DNA of 64,000 nt, from positions 62,001 through 126,000 of the forward strand of contig JAHZGF010000013.1 in NCBI GenBank assembly GCA_019420945.1, given 5' to 3'. Below the pieces are notes generated by a model. The model searched no databases and was not told where the DNA came from. It worked only from the letters and a program-made list of their open reading frames with translations. Made by a program: the position numbers and the translations under genes. This stretch comes from Clostridiales bacterium. Its GTDB lineage: Bacteria > Bacillota > Clostridia > Oscillospirales > Oscillospiraceae. Below are positions 1 through 7,791 of this stretch, piece by piece; the stretch's first letter is position 1; each line of letters begins with the position of its first letter.

Positions 1-383
1 CCATGAACACAGGCCGACTGGGCATCTTCCACGGCATGAAGAGCTACTTCTGCCAGGACGAGTACGGACAGATCGCCCCGGTCTACTCCATCTCCGCCGG
101 ACTGGACTATCCGGGCATTGGCCCGGAACACGCCTGGCTCCACGACATCGGCCGGGCGGAGTATGTCCCTGTCACCGACGAAGAGGCGGTACAGGCCTTT
201 GAATACCTGTCCCGCACCGAGGGCATTATCCCCGCCATTGAATCCGCCCATGCAGTGGCTTATGCCCTGAAACTGGCCCCTACGATGCAAAGAGACCAGA
301 GTATTGTCATCACCTTGTCGGGCCGGGGTGACAAAGACGTGGCCGCCATTGCCCGGTACAGAGGGGAGGATCTCCATGATTAA
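1..383 (+). CDS. trpB: Tryptophan synthase beta chain, C-terminal part (partial)
   Basis: The frame is open from the window edge, so only the last ~127 residues are present. TrpB condenses indole with L-serine to make tryptophan, as the PLP-dependent partner of TrpA in an alpha2-beta2 complex. The visible part contains the family-typical segment SAGLDYPGIGPEHAWL and the phosphate/PLP-proximal SGRGDKD near the C-terminus. The stop overlaps the start of trpA by 8 bases, as expected for a translationally coupled trpBA pair. The N-terminal half, with the PLP lysine, lies outside the window. Confidence 0.96.
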   Translation, partial: MNTGRLGIFHGMKSYFCQDEYGQIAPVYSISAGLDYPGIGPEHAWLHDIGRAEYVPVTDEEAVQAFEYLSRTEGIIPAIESAHAVAYALKLAPTMQRDQSIVITLSGRGDKDVAAIARYRGEDLHD

Positions 384-1146
384 AATTGCAGACGCCTTCC
401 GATCTGGAAAAGCCTTTATTCCTTTTCTTACCTGCGGAGACCCGGATCTGGAGACCACCGAAGCCCTGGTAAAGGCCATGGCAGAAGCTGGGGCAGATTT
501 AATTGAACTGGGCATCCCCTTCTCCGACCCTACTGCCGAGGGTCCTGTCATTCAGGAAGCTAATCTGCGGGCATTAAATGCCGGCACCACCACCGATAAA
601 GTGTTTGACCTGGTGAGACGGCTGCGGCAGAGTATCACCATCCCCATGGTGTTTATGACCTATGCCAACGTGGTGTTTTCCTACGGCTCCGATAAATTTC
701 TCTCTCAGGCCGCTGAGGCAGGCATTCAGGGACTGATTCTGCCAGATGTCCCCTTTGAGGAAAAGTCGGAGTTTGAACCGCTGTGTGCCAAATACGGTCT
801 GGAACTGATAAGCATGATCGCTCCAACCTCCCAGCAGCGGATCCGGGCCATCGCCCGGGAGGCCAAGGGCTTTGTTTACTGCGTGTCCTCTCTGGGTGTC
901 ACCGGAGTGCGGACCAATATTACCACAGACATTCGCAGCATGGTGGCCCTGGTAAAAGAGACCAAGGATATTCCCACCGCCGTGGGTTTCGGCATCTCAA
1001 CTCCGGAACAGGCAAAGGACATGGCCCATAAGGCCGACGGGGTCATCGTTGGCAGCGCCATTGTGAAGCTGATCGCCCAGTATGGTCGAGACAGCATCGA
1101 GCCGGTAGCAGAGTATGTGCGGATTATGAAGCAAGCCATGGAATAA
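376..1146 (+). CDS. trpA: Tryptophan synthase alpha chain
   Basis: This 256-residue protein cleaves indole-3-glycerol phosphate to indole and glyceraldehyde 3-phosphate and passes indole to TrpB. It shows the TIM-barrel signature ADLIELGIPFSDPTAEGPVIQ-like segment, with the catalytic Glu and Asp in ELGIPFSDP, and the phosphate-binding VGFGIS and GVIVGSAIV loops. Length is normal for the family (about 255-270). I use the ATG at 376, preceded by GAGGGGAGG, rather than an in-frame upstream codon at 304 that lies within trpB. It is the last gene of the trp operon here; a strong terminator follows. Confidence 0.97.
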   Translation: MIKIADAFRSGKAFIPFLTCGDPDLETTEALVKAMAEAGADLIELGIPFSDPTAEGPVIQEANLRALNAGTTTDKVFDLVRRLRQSITIPMVFMTYANVVFSYGSDKFLSQAAEAGIQGLILPDVPFEEKSEFEPLCAKYGLELISMIAPTSQQRIRAIAREAKGFVYCVSSLGVTGVRTNITTDIRSMVALVKETKDIPTAVGFGISTPEQAKDMAHKADGVIVGSAIVKLIAQYGRDSIEPVAEYVRIMKQAME

Positions 1147-1156
1147 TCACCTTTAA

Positions 1157-1204
1157 AAATAAATGATGTCTGGTCAAAGAATGTTGACCAGGCATCATTT
1201 ATTT
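1157..1204 (+). terminator. Rho-independent terminator after trpA
   Basis: A 21-bp stem with one G-U pair (AAATAAATGATG...CATCATTTATTT, outer arms 1157-1177 and 1184-1204) has a 6-base loop. The A/T-rich outer arm supplies the U-tract. It is near-symmetrical, so it can also serve the convergent acetyltransferase gene. Confidence 0.85.
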
Positions 1205-1224
1205 TAGATAGAATCCAGTCATGC

Positions 1225-1725
1225 TCACCTTTCGGTTCGCTCTAATATCATCCGAAGCTCCGTCTGCTCTGTTCCCATCAGAATCTTTTTCTCCATACCA
1301 TCGAAACGAAACCCATATTTCTCATAGAAGCGAATGGCCCTATCATTGCCTTGCAGTACCCACAGCACAATTTTTTGATAATTTGATAACTGTTCCACGG
1401 CAGCATTCATCAGATGATAGCCCACTTTTTCTCCCTGGTATTGGGTCAAAACATAAATTGCGTATATTTCTCCCACTTTCAGATTATCTTCATCCCGATA
1501 GGGTCCATAACCGACCAATCCGATCACTTGATTGTCAACCAAAGCAATCATAGCATGATTTTTCTGTGCTGCTGCTATTTTTACGCCTTTTTCTACCGTA
1601 ATTTGATTCAAATATTCCTGGTCAATCAGCCCAGTATAAGTCTCATGCCAACTCTGGCAAAGCACAAATCCCATTCCGTTTATCTCTTCCTGGGTTTCCA
1701 ATTGCTTGATCATAAATGTTTCCAT
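1225..1725 (-). CDS. GNAT family N-acetyltransferase
   Basis: This 166-residue protein has the GNAT fold: a central beta4 strand ending in IYAIYVLTQYQGEKVGYHLM, the acetyl-CoA pyrophosphate loop region (Q/R-x-x-G-x-G/A), followed by ALQGNDRAIRFYEKYGF-type segment typical of the C-terminal half. GNAT enzymes transfer acetyl from acetyl-CoA to an amine; the substrate cannot be read from sequence. The start at 1725 is supported by AGGGG six bases upstream. The gene is AT-richer than its neighbours and lies alone between a hairpin and the trp terminator, so recent acquisition is possible but unproven. Confidence 0.85.
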   Translation of the reverse strand: METFMIKQLETQEEINGMGFVLCQSWHETYTGLIDQEYLNQITVEKGVKIAAAQKNHAMIALVDNQVIGLVGYGPYRDEDNLKVGEIYAIYVLTQYQGEKVGYHLMNAAVEQLSNYQKIVLWVLQGNDRAIRFYEKYGFRFDGMEKKILMGTEQTELRMILERTER

Positions 1726-1758
1726 GCAAATCCCCTACTTGTATGCACCTGTATACAG

Positions 1759-1792
1759 ATATCGCCTGCCGGAGAAATCCGGCAGGCGATAT
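1759..1792 (-). terminator. Hairpin after the LCP gene (terminator-like, weak U-tract)
   Basis: A perfect 14-bp inverted repeat (ATATCGCCTGCCGG / CCGGCAGGCGATAT) with a 6-base loop lies just past the LCP stop. On the minus strand it is followed by TCTGTATACAGG rather than a run of T, so termination may be partial. It could instead act as an mRNA 3' stabiliser. Confidence 0.5.
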
Positions 1793-1802
1793 TGTCATAT
1801 TG

Positions 1803-3080
1803 TCAGTTTGCGGCGTCCATACCATGTTCAGCTGCAGGGGTATCGCTGTACAGCCAATCCTGCAAGTGCTGCTGTGCGGCATCCCAATCCAACACCAGGA
1901 CAGACATACCATCGATCTTTTCATCGGTGTACTCATCGTCCTGAGGCAGACGATAACTCTGCAGATTGTCGATGCCCATGTTATAGAACTCAGTACCGAT
2001 GCTGATGATCTCAGCGTTGGTCATATCCGTCTCCACACAGTCCATGACGGAGTCCAAAATCGTCCAGATTTCCGGTAGACTCTTCTTCATCATTTCCTCG
2101 TAGACAGTGGTCATTACCACACGCTGGCGATAAGTGCGGCCAAAGTCGTTGGCCTCCTTACCAGTGCCCACATAGCGGGTACGAGCGTAGCAGAGGGCCT
2201 GTTCGCCGTCCATGTGGTTAACACCCTCCACCATGTCCGGATAGCCCCACAGAGCCATATAGTCAGCCTCATCCGCGGTCAAGGTGATATCGATACCACC
2301 CAGCTTATCAACCACCTGCTCAAATCCATCGAAGTTGACACCTACGTTGTAGTCAATCTCAATACCGAAGTTCTGGCTGATGGTCTTATCCATCAACTCA
2401 TAGCCACCAAAAGCGAAGGCGGAGTTGAGTTTATTGTTGCTGTATCCAGGAATCTGAACGTAACAGTCCCGCATCAGTGACACCATGGAAATCTGCTGAT
2501 TCTTTCGATTCAGGCTCACCACGATCATGGAGTCAGAGCGGCCCCGTTCCTCGTCAGCATTTCGAGAATCTCGGCCAATCAGCAGGATATTGATGACGTC
2601 CTCATCGGCGTGCACCTTGTCCTGATCCGAGAAGGTAATGGAATCGCTGTCAATCGTATCCTCTGCTTCCGGATCGTCTTGCTCAAAGTCCTCCGAGGTC
2701 TGGACTTCCTGACCAATCTGAATGCGGTCAATCCCGTTGAGCTTCATCCAAACCGCAGCCACCGCTGTAATCATCAGCAGAATGATGACCACCAAGACAA
2801 TGATGATCACTTTCTGCCAAACTGGCATACGCTTTTTCTTGCGTTTCTTTCCATTTCCACCCCGAGGCGGATCATGGGGCGGCCTGTGTCCTGAAGAGGA
2901 GGACGGGCTGCGGCGGCGATCGTCCTGCCGATAATAGTCCTCATCATAACTGGAGCGTCTGCTGCGGGGCCGGTCTTCTTCAAAGTAAGCGTTCTGGGCC
3001 CGGGATCTGCTGTGCCCATCGTACCGATGATCTCCGCGGTGGCCGCGGGAAGGCTGGGGCGCTTCTCTTTTTCCTGCCAT
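1803..3080 (-). CDS. LytR-CpsA-Psr (LCP) family cell-wall ligase
   Basis: LCP proteins attach undecaprenyl-linked glycopolymers (teichoic acid, capsule) to peptidoglycan outside the membrane. The 425-residue protein has a long, charged, disordered cytoplasmic N-terminus (1-85, rich in R, D, S, P), one membrane segment (about 91-111) and an extracellular LCP domain (about 162-320). Family residues are visible: LLIGRDSR, the arginine-containing SDSMIVVSLN, and SLMRDCYVQIPG. RBS AGAGGT lies 5 bases before the ATG. It follows glf by 24 bases on the same strand, consistent with envelope polysaccharide assembly. Confidence 0.93.
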   Translation of the reverse strand: MAGKREAPQPSRGHRGDHRYDGHSRSRAQNAYFEEDRPRSRRSSYDEDYYRQDDRRRSPSSSSGHRPPHDPPRGGNGKKRKKKRMPVWQKVIIIVLVVIILLMITAVAAVWMKLNGIDRIQIGQEVQTSEDFEQDDPEAEDTIDSDSITFSDQDKVHADEDVINILLIGRDSRNADEERGRSDSMIVVSLNRKNQQISMVSLMRDCYVQIPGYSNNKLNSAFAFGGYELMDKTISQNFGIEIDYNVGVNFDGFEQVVDKLGGIDITLTADEADYMALWGYPDMVEGVNHMDGEQALCYARTRYVGTGKEANDFGRTYRQRVVMTTVYEEMMKKSLPEIWTILDSVMDCVETDMTNAEIISIGTEFYNMGIDNLQSYRLPQDDEYTDEKIDGMSVLVLDWDAAQQHLQDWLYSDTPAAEHGMDAAN

Positions 3081-3104
3081 TGGTTACCTCTTTTCTGTGT
3101 GGGG

Positions 3105-4199
3105 TCAACCCAATTCCCGGGCAGCAAAGCCCAATGCGGAAGCGATGACCTTGTCCATATCATAATACTTATATTCGCCCAAACGGCCGCCAAACAAAAC
3201 ATCCGGCTCCTGTTCCGCCAGCGCTGCGTAGCGCTGGTACAGGGTGTTGTTTTGCTCGTCATTGACAGTATAATAGGGCTCTACGCCGGGCTGCCAATCC
3301 ATGGGGTATTCCCGGGTGATCACCGTCTTGGGCTGATTGCCAAACTCAAAATGCTTATGCTCAATAATCCGGGTATAAGGAGTCTCCCGGTCTGTGTAGT
3401 TTACCACAGCATTGCCCTGATAGTTTTCCTGATCTAGCACTTCCGATTCAAAGCGCAGGGAACGGAACTGAAGCGGACCATAGCAATAGTCAAAATACCG
3501 GTCAATGGGGCCTGTGAACACTACTTTTTTGCATTGAGCCCTCAGCTCATCTTTGTGCTCAAAGTAGTCACAGTTCAATCGAACTTCCACCCCATCCAGC
3601 AATTTTTCAAAAATGGGGGTATATCCGCCCTCAGGAATTCCCTGGTAGCGGTCATTGAAATAGTTGTTATCATAGGTAAAGCGCACTGGCAGCCGCCGAA
3701 TGATAAAGGCAGGCAACTCCGTGCAGGGGCGTCCCCACTGTTTTTCCGTATAGCCCTTGACCAGCTTCTCATAGATATCGCGGCCTACCAGAGAAATCGC
3801 CTGTTCCTCCAGATTTTCAGGCTGCTCCGGAGCATCGGACCGCTGGGCATCAATGATGGCCTTGGCCTCTGCCGGGGTGGCGATATTCCACAGCCGGGAG
3901 AAGGTGTTCATATTAAAGGGCATATTGTAAATCTCACCGTGGAAATTGGCAATGGGAGAATTTACATAGTTGTTAAACCGACAAAACTGGTTGATATACT
4001 TCCACACCGCTTCATCTGAGGTATGGAAAATGTGGGCCCCATACTGGTGGACGTGGATTCCCTCCACGGTGGCTGTATAGCAATTGCCGCCGATTTGGTT
4101 CCGGCGCTCCACCACCAGGCAGCGTTTTCCCTGTTTATGGGCCTCATGGGCAAATACAGCTCCAAAGAAACCCGCACCAACAATCAGGTAATCATACAT
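3105..4199 (-). CDS. glf: UDP-galactopyranose mutase
   Basis: Glf interconverts UDP-galactopyranose and UDP-galactofuranose using reduced FAD, supplying galactofuranose for surface glycans. The 364-residue protein begins with the FAD-binding DYLIVGAGFFGAVFAHEA, followed by the ERR...IGGNCYT segment and YGAHIFHT, all characteristic of bacterial Glf. Later motifs FTGPIDRYFDYCYG and YTRIIEHKHFE are also typical. Length is normal. RBS AGGAGGG lies 11 bases upstream. It is the first gene of a two-gene unit with the LCP ligase, under the promoter at 4266-4294. Confidence 0.96.
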   Translation of the reverse strand: MYDYLIVGAGFFGAVFAHEAHKQGKRCLVVERRNQIGGNCYTATVEGIHVHQYGAHIFHTSDEAVWKYINQFCRFNNYVNSPIANFHGEIYNMPFNMNTFSRLWNIATPAEAKAIIDAQRSDAPEQPENLEEQAISLVGRDIYEKLVKGYTEKQWGRPCTELPAFIIRRLPVRFTYDNNYFNDRYQGIPEGGYTPIFEKLLDGVEVRLNCDYFEHKDELRAQCKKVVFTGPIDRYFDYCYGPLQFRSLRFESEVLDQENYQGNAVVNYTDRETPYTRIIEHKHFEFGNQPKTVITREYPMDWQPGVEPYYTVNDEQNNTLYQRYAALAEQEPDVLFGGRLGEYKYYDMDKVIASALGFAARELG

Positions 4200-4248
4200 G
4201 CCGATATGGTCCCTCCTTTCTTTTGTATAAAAATGAAAATGAATCTAT

Positions 4249-4255
4249 TTCGACA
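4249..4255 (-). promoter_or_regulatory. Spo0A-box-like site near the glf transcription start
   Basis: Exact TGTCGAA on the minus strand, the core of the Spo0A (0A) box. It lies about 11 bases downstream of the predicted glf -10, where binding would be expected to repress. Confidence 0.45.
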
Positions 4256-4265
4256 TTTCTAGCAT

Positions 4266-4294
4266 ATTCTAAGCCTTTTCCCGCATTACGTCAA
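4266..4294 (-). promoter_or_regulatory. SigmaA-type promoter for glf-LCP
   Basis: TTGACG, a 17-base spacer, then TAGAAT on the minus strand. Five of six matches at each box with ideal spacing, about 70 bases upstream of the glf start. Confidence 0.75.
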
Positions 4295-4323
4295 GTAATT
4301 CACCTTTCTACTCTTGATGATTA

Positions 4324-4370
4324 TGTCGAAAAAGTTGCCGTTTTATCGCTGTTTTTGGTGTTTTTCGACA
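4324..4370. promoter_or_regulatory. Inverted pair of Spo0A-box-like sites
   Basis: TGTCGAA on the plus strand (4324-4330) and on the minus strand (4364-4370) form the core of a perfect 12-bp inverted repeat, TATGTCGAAAAA / TTTTTCGACATA, with about 27 bases between arms. The pair lies upstream of the glf promoter and about 220 bases upstream of the dnaK-like gene. Confidence 0.45.
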
Positions 4371-4591
4371 TATGTTATAAATTCTTAACAAAACATTCAA
4401 AACCGAACGGATTAAAAAGCCGAAAGAAATATGAAACAGAACCAGATTTTCTCTCTTTCTGCGCCACAATATCCTTTAAGACATCCACCGTATAAAGCAA
4501 ACCTATTCTTTTAGAAATTCACCATTGATTAACACTTGATCCAAACAGATGTGTTAAAATATCCAAAATATCAACGAAGGAGGATGGCTCT

Positions 4592-6352
4592 ATGAGCATC
4601 ATTGGGATCGATCTGGGCACCACAAACAGCTGTGTCTCCGTCCTGGAAGGCGGCAAGCCCGTCATCATCCCCAATGCCGAAGGGGGACGTACTACCCCTT
4701 CTGTCATCGCCTTTTCTAAAAATGGAGAGCGACTGGTGGGCGAACTGGCCCGCCGTCAGGCGGTCACCAACCCAGACTGCACTGTCTCCTCCATCAAACG
4801 TCAGATGGGCACCGACTATCGGGTGGAACTGGGTGGTAAAAAACGTACCCCTCAGGAACTCTCCGCTCTGATCCTGCAGAAACTGAAACAAGATGCCGAA
4901 AGCTATCTGGGCGAGCCGGTTACAGAGGCGGTCATCACTGTGCCCGCCTACTTCAACGATGCCCAGCGTCAGGCCACCAAAGATGCCGGCCGAATTGCAG
5001 GTTTGACGGTACGCCGGATTATCAACGAACCTACCGCTGCTGCACTGGCCTACGGATTGGATCACGAAGCCAATCAGAAGATCATGGTCTATGACTTGGG
5101 TGGCGGTACCTTCGATGTGTCTGTCATTGAAATCGGCGACGGTGTCATTGAAGTGCTGGCTGTTTCCGGCGACAACCATCTGGGTGGCGACGATTTTGAT
5201 CGGCGTCTGGCCAACTATCTGGTGGGAGAGTTTAAATCCCAGACCAAAATCAATTTGCTCAAGGACCCCGCCGCCATGCAGCGGGTCACCGAGGCGGCGG
5301 AAAAAGCCAAGATTGAGCTGTCCTCTGCCCAGAGCACTCAGGTGAACCTTCCCTTCCTGGCCCAGACCAAATCCGGGCCTGCCCATATGGACATCACTGT
5401 TACCCGACAGAAATTTGAGGAACTCACCCGAGACCTGGTGGAACGCACTGCACTGCCGGTGCGCACCGCTTTGAATGATGCGGGCCTTACCTTCTCCCAA
5501 CTCAGCAAAGTGCTTTTGGTAGGCGGCTCCACTCGGATTCCCGCGGTAGCTGAACGAGTACGCAGCCTGACAGGCCTTCAGCCCAGCCGTAATCTGAACC
5601 CCGATGAATGTGTCGCCATGGGCGCCGCCATTCAGGGTGGCACTTTAAGCGGCCTCTCCCCTTTCAAGGGCGAAATTCTATTGTTGGATGTGACTCCCCT
5701 TTCCCTTTCCATCGAGACGGTGGGCGGCGTTGCCACTCGACTCATTGAGCGCAACTCCAAATTGCCGGTTCGTTACGCCCGGATTTTCACCACCGCTGCT
5801 CCTTTCCAGTCATCCGTGGAAATTCATGTACTGCAAGGAGAGCGACCCATGGCCAAGGACAATAAGACCATCGGGAAATTCCGGCTCACCGGCATCAAGC
5901 GGGCCCCTCAGGGAGTCCCTCAGATTGAGGTAGTCTTTGACATCGACGCCAACGGCATTTTGAAAGTGTCCGCCCGGGATTTGGACACAGGCCGGGCCCA
6001 GGAGATCACCATTACCGCCAGCTCCAACCTGTCAGGCAGCGAAATTGACGACGCCATTCGGGATGCCCAGCAGTATGCGGCCCAAGACGGTCTTCGCCGC
6101 AATCTGATGGAAGAACGAGCCCAAGCGGAGCAGCTGCTCCTTCAAATCAATCAGGCTTTGCGGGAGCGGGGCAAAGGATTTGATCGGAAGATGACCAAGG
6201 AGCTGAAAGCTGAGATGGGAGAGGTATCCAAATGTATCTCCCGTATTAAGCCGGACAAGCCGGACGAAGGTCAGCTATCTGAATTGCGCCGGGCTATGGA
6301 GCAGCTGAAAAACTCTCCTGCCCTGGCAGCACTGGGAGGTTGCAACCTATGA
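4592..6352 (+). CDS. Hsp70/DnaK-family chaperone (stand-alone paralogue)
   Basis: The 586-residue protein has the Hsp70 ATPase domain (1-360): phosphate-1 loop IGIDLGTTNSCV, connect loop VPAYFNDAQRQATKDAGRIAGL, phosphate-2 loop YDLGGGTFDVS and adenosine loop VLLVGGSTRIPAV. The DVTPLSLSIET linker and substrate-binding beta domain follow. The helical lid is short (about 100 residues) and the protein is smaller than classical DnaK (605-640). No hrcA, grpE or dnaJ adjoin it and no CIRCE element precedes it, so it is probably a second, non-heat-shock DnaK. RBS GAAGGAGG is 8 bases upstream. Its stop overlaps the next start as ATGA. Confidence 0.93.
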   Translation: MSIIGIDLGTTNSCVSVLEGGKPVIIPNAEGGRTTPSVIAFSKNGERLVGELARRQAVTNPDCTVSSIKRQMGTDYRVELGGKKRTPQELSALILQKLKQDAESYLGEPVTEAVITVPAYFNDAQRQATKDAGRIAGLTVRRIINEPTAAALAYGLDHEANQKIMVYDLGGGTFDVSVIEIGDGVIEVLAVSGDNHLGGDDFDRRLANYLVGEFKSQTKINLLKDPAAMQRVTEAAEKAKIELSSAQSTQVNLPFLAQTKSGPAHMDITVTRQKFEELTRDLVERTALPVRTALNDAGLTFSQLSKVLLVGGSTRIPAVAERVRSLTGLQPSRNLNPDECVAMGAAIQGGTLSGLSPFKGEILLLDVTPLSLSIETVGGVATRLIERNSKLPVRYARIFTTAAPFQSSVEIHVLQGERPMAKDNKTIGKFRLTGIKRAPQGVPQIEVVFDIDANGILKVSARDLDTGRAQEITITASSNLSGSEIDDAIRDAQQYAAQDGLRRNLMEERAQAEQLLLQINQALRERGKGFDRKMTKELKAEMGEVSKCISRIKPDKPDEGQLSELRRAMEQLKNSPALAALGGCNL

Positions 6353-6654
6353 TTCGACTGACGATAGAACTAGAGGACATTGATTTTGATGTTCTCATTG
6401 AACATTATCTGCCGGTCATTGGCTCCCAGCTGCGGGCCAACGGAAACCCGCTGGGCTCCCTGCTCTCCAATGGGGCCTCCGCTTCAGTGGCCAAAGGAAT
6501 GCTACGAGCGCTGAGCCCCGAAAAGAAAGAGCAGCTGGCTGCCGAACTCATTAACGGCAACCATGAGAAGCTCATTCACTCTCTGGAGGAACTGGCCGCT
6601 TCCCACGGATTTCAGGCCCGGGTTCGCTCTCTTCAGGCTACCCAGCAACCCTAA
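6349..6654 (+). CDS. Small protein coupled to the DnaK paralogue, function unknown
   Basis: This 101-residue protein I do not recognise. It begins MIRLTIELEDIDFDVLIEHYLPVI and is predicted mostly helical and soluble, with a charged segment around LSPEKKEQLAAELING. The ATG at 6349 overlaps the chaperone stop (ATGA), and GGGAGG at 6334-6339 is well spaced for it; an in-frame TTG at 6340 would sit on the RBS. Tight coupling suggests a co-factor or client-specific partner of the chaperone, which is inference. A strong terminator follows, so the two genes form a complete unit. Confidence 0.75.
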   Translation: MIRLTIELEDIDFDVLIEHYLPVIGSQLRANGNPLGSLLSNGASASVAKGMLRALSPEKKEQLAAELINGNHEKLIHSLEELAASHGFQARVRSLQATQQP

Positions 6655-6658
6655 TTAT

Positions 6659-6703
6659 AAAAAACCACGTCTCGGGAAAGATGTTCCCAAGACGTGGTTT
6701 TTT
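6659..6703. terminator. Bidirectional terminator
   Basis: AAAACCACGTCT-CGGGAA / TTCCC-AAGACGTGGTTTT stem with a short loop and T-run, between the convergent chaperone unit and the GT2 gene. The A-run on the other side makes it usable in both directions. Confidence 0.85.
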
Positions 6704-6707
6704 CATT

Positions 6708-7706
6708 TTATTTTAAGTCCAGCCGTACAATCACAAGCCGATACCAGAGATAGCGGAAGAAGTTGGCAATGAGCCACCCTTCCATCAGCAGATAGTGGGG
6801 CAGATCACGCCAGCGAAACGGCCGTTTCTCCAGTTGTCTTTCCCGCAGCAATTGAAAGGCTTCATGCATTCCCTGATCCCACTCCTGGCCATAGCCCTGT
6901 CTGTGAAAACGCCAGCGCTTGAGCAGATAGCCCAGAGCCTGGGGAATAAAGTTGGCCACCTTCATCAACAAGGGCTGATTTTTGACCAACAGCAGGATAC
7001 CATTCCGGCCATTCTGAAGCGCCTTGAAGCCGTTATAACGCACCGCGCCGGTACTGGCTCCGCAGATATGGTAACACTTTGCCTCTGGACAAAGAACACA
7101 GCGATACCCCGCATTGTTGGCCCGCCAGGACAAATCTACATCCTCGTTGTAGGCAAAAAAGTGCTCATCGAACAGGCCGATCTCCTCCAGAATGGACTTC
7201 CGGTACAGGGCCGCTCCGCCGCAGGCGGAAAAAATACGTTTCTTTTTGGTGTAGCGCTCTACTTTGCGGCCGTCGCCATCCTTGCAGGCAAAGCCCATCC
7301 AGGTGACATAGTCTCCCGCGTCATCCGCCAACTCGCGCTCAAAATGACGGATCATCAGGCTCTGAACTGCGAAAATACGCTCATCCTGTTCTGCAGTTGC
7401 GATGAGTTGCGCCAGCCAGTCAGGTTCAGCAAAGGCGTCATTGTTAAAGAGGACTACATACTCCCCCTTGGCTCGGCGGATTCCCTGATTCACCGCATAG
7501 GAGAAGCCAGTGTTGCGGCCATTTTCAATCAGTGTGAAATTTTCTCGATTGCAGTAGCTTCTGGCCTGTTCCAGGCTTTCGTCGGTGGAACCGTTATCCA
7601 CCACAATGAGTTCGAAATCTTGCTCAGTCTGCGCAAAAATCGACTCAATCGAGTCCTTCAGCCATCCTTTGCCGTTGATATTGGGGATTACTATGGTCGC
7701 TTTCAT
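6708..7706 (-). CDS. Glycosyltransferase family 2 (rhamnosyltransferase-like)
   Basis: The 332-residue protein has an N-terminal GT-A domain: ATIVIPNINGKGWLKDSIES, IVVDNGSTDESLE, and the metal-binding DXD-equivalent VLFNNDAF. The acceptor-side motif NEDVDLSWRANNAGYRC (ED dyad) is also present. These are the hallmarks of inverting GT2 enzymes that add sugars such as rhamnose or galactofuranose to surface glycans. The C-terminal ~80 residues are basic and hydrophobic and could lie on the membrane. The RBS is weak (GGATGAG). Proximity to glf suggests an envelope polysaccharide role; the sugar is not deducible. Confidence 0.9.
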   Translation of the reverse strand: MKATIVIPNINGKGWLKDSIESIFAQTEQDFELIVVDNGSTDESLEQARSYCNRENFTLIENGRNTGFSYAVNQGIRRAKGEYVVLFNNDAFAEPDWLAQLIATAEQDERIFAVQSLMIRHFERELADDAGDYVTWMGFACKDGDGRKVERYTKKKRIFSACGGAALYRKSILEEIGLFDEHFFAYNEDVDLSWRANNAGYRCVLCPEAKCYHICGASTGAVRYNGFKALQNGRNGILLLVKNQPLLMKVANFIPQALGYLLKRWRFHRQGYGQEWDQGMHEAFQLLRERQLEKRPFRWRDLPHYLLMEGWLIANFFRYLWYRLVIVRLDLK

Positions 7707-7791
7707 GGCACATTCTCATCCTTATTCCAGAGGGTTTGTGTCAGTATAGCATAGTTTTCCTCCAAAGAACAGGATTTTTTCCCTGGCTTCC

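Larger units (their letters stand above)
4200..4591. other. Divergent intergenic region between glf and the dnaK-like gene
   Basis: These 392 bases are AT-rich and hold no plausible gene. They contain the glf promoter and three exact TGTCGAA sites (listed separately). Near the dnaK-like start there is a TAACAC...GTGTTA inverted repeat (4529-4556) overlapping a TAAAAT that could be a -10; no good -35 is spaced from it. I found no CIRCE element. Confidence 0.7.

Noticed and set aside
1225..1725. GNAT gene as clear horizontal acquisition
   Set aside because: It is AT-richer than neighbours, but there are no flanking repeats, integrase or insertion-sequence remnants to support transfer.
4371..4591. 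CIRCE (HrcA) operator before the DnaK paralogue
   Set aside because: No TTAGCACTC-N9-GAGTGCTAA or close variant is present.
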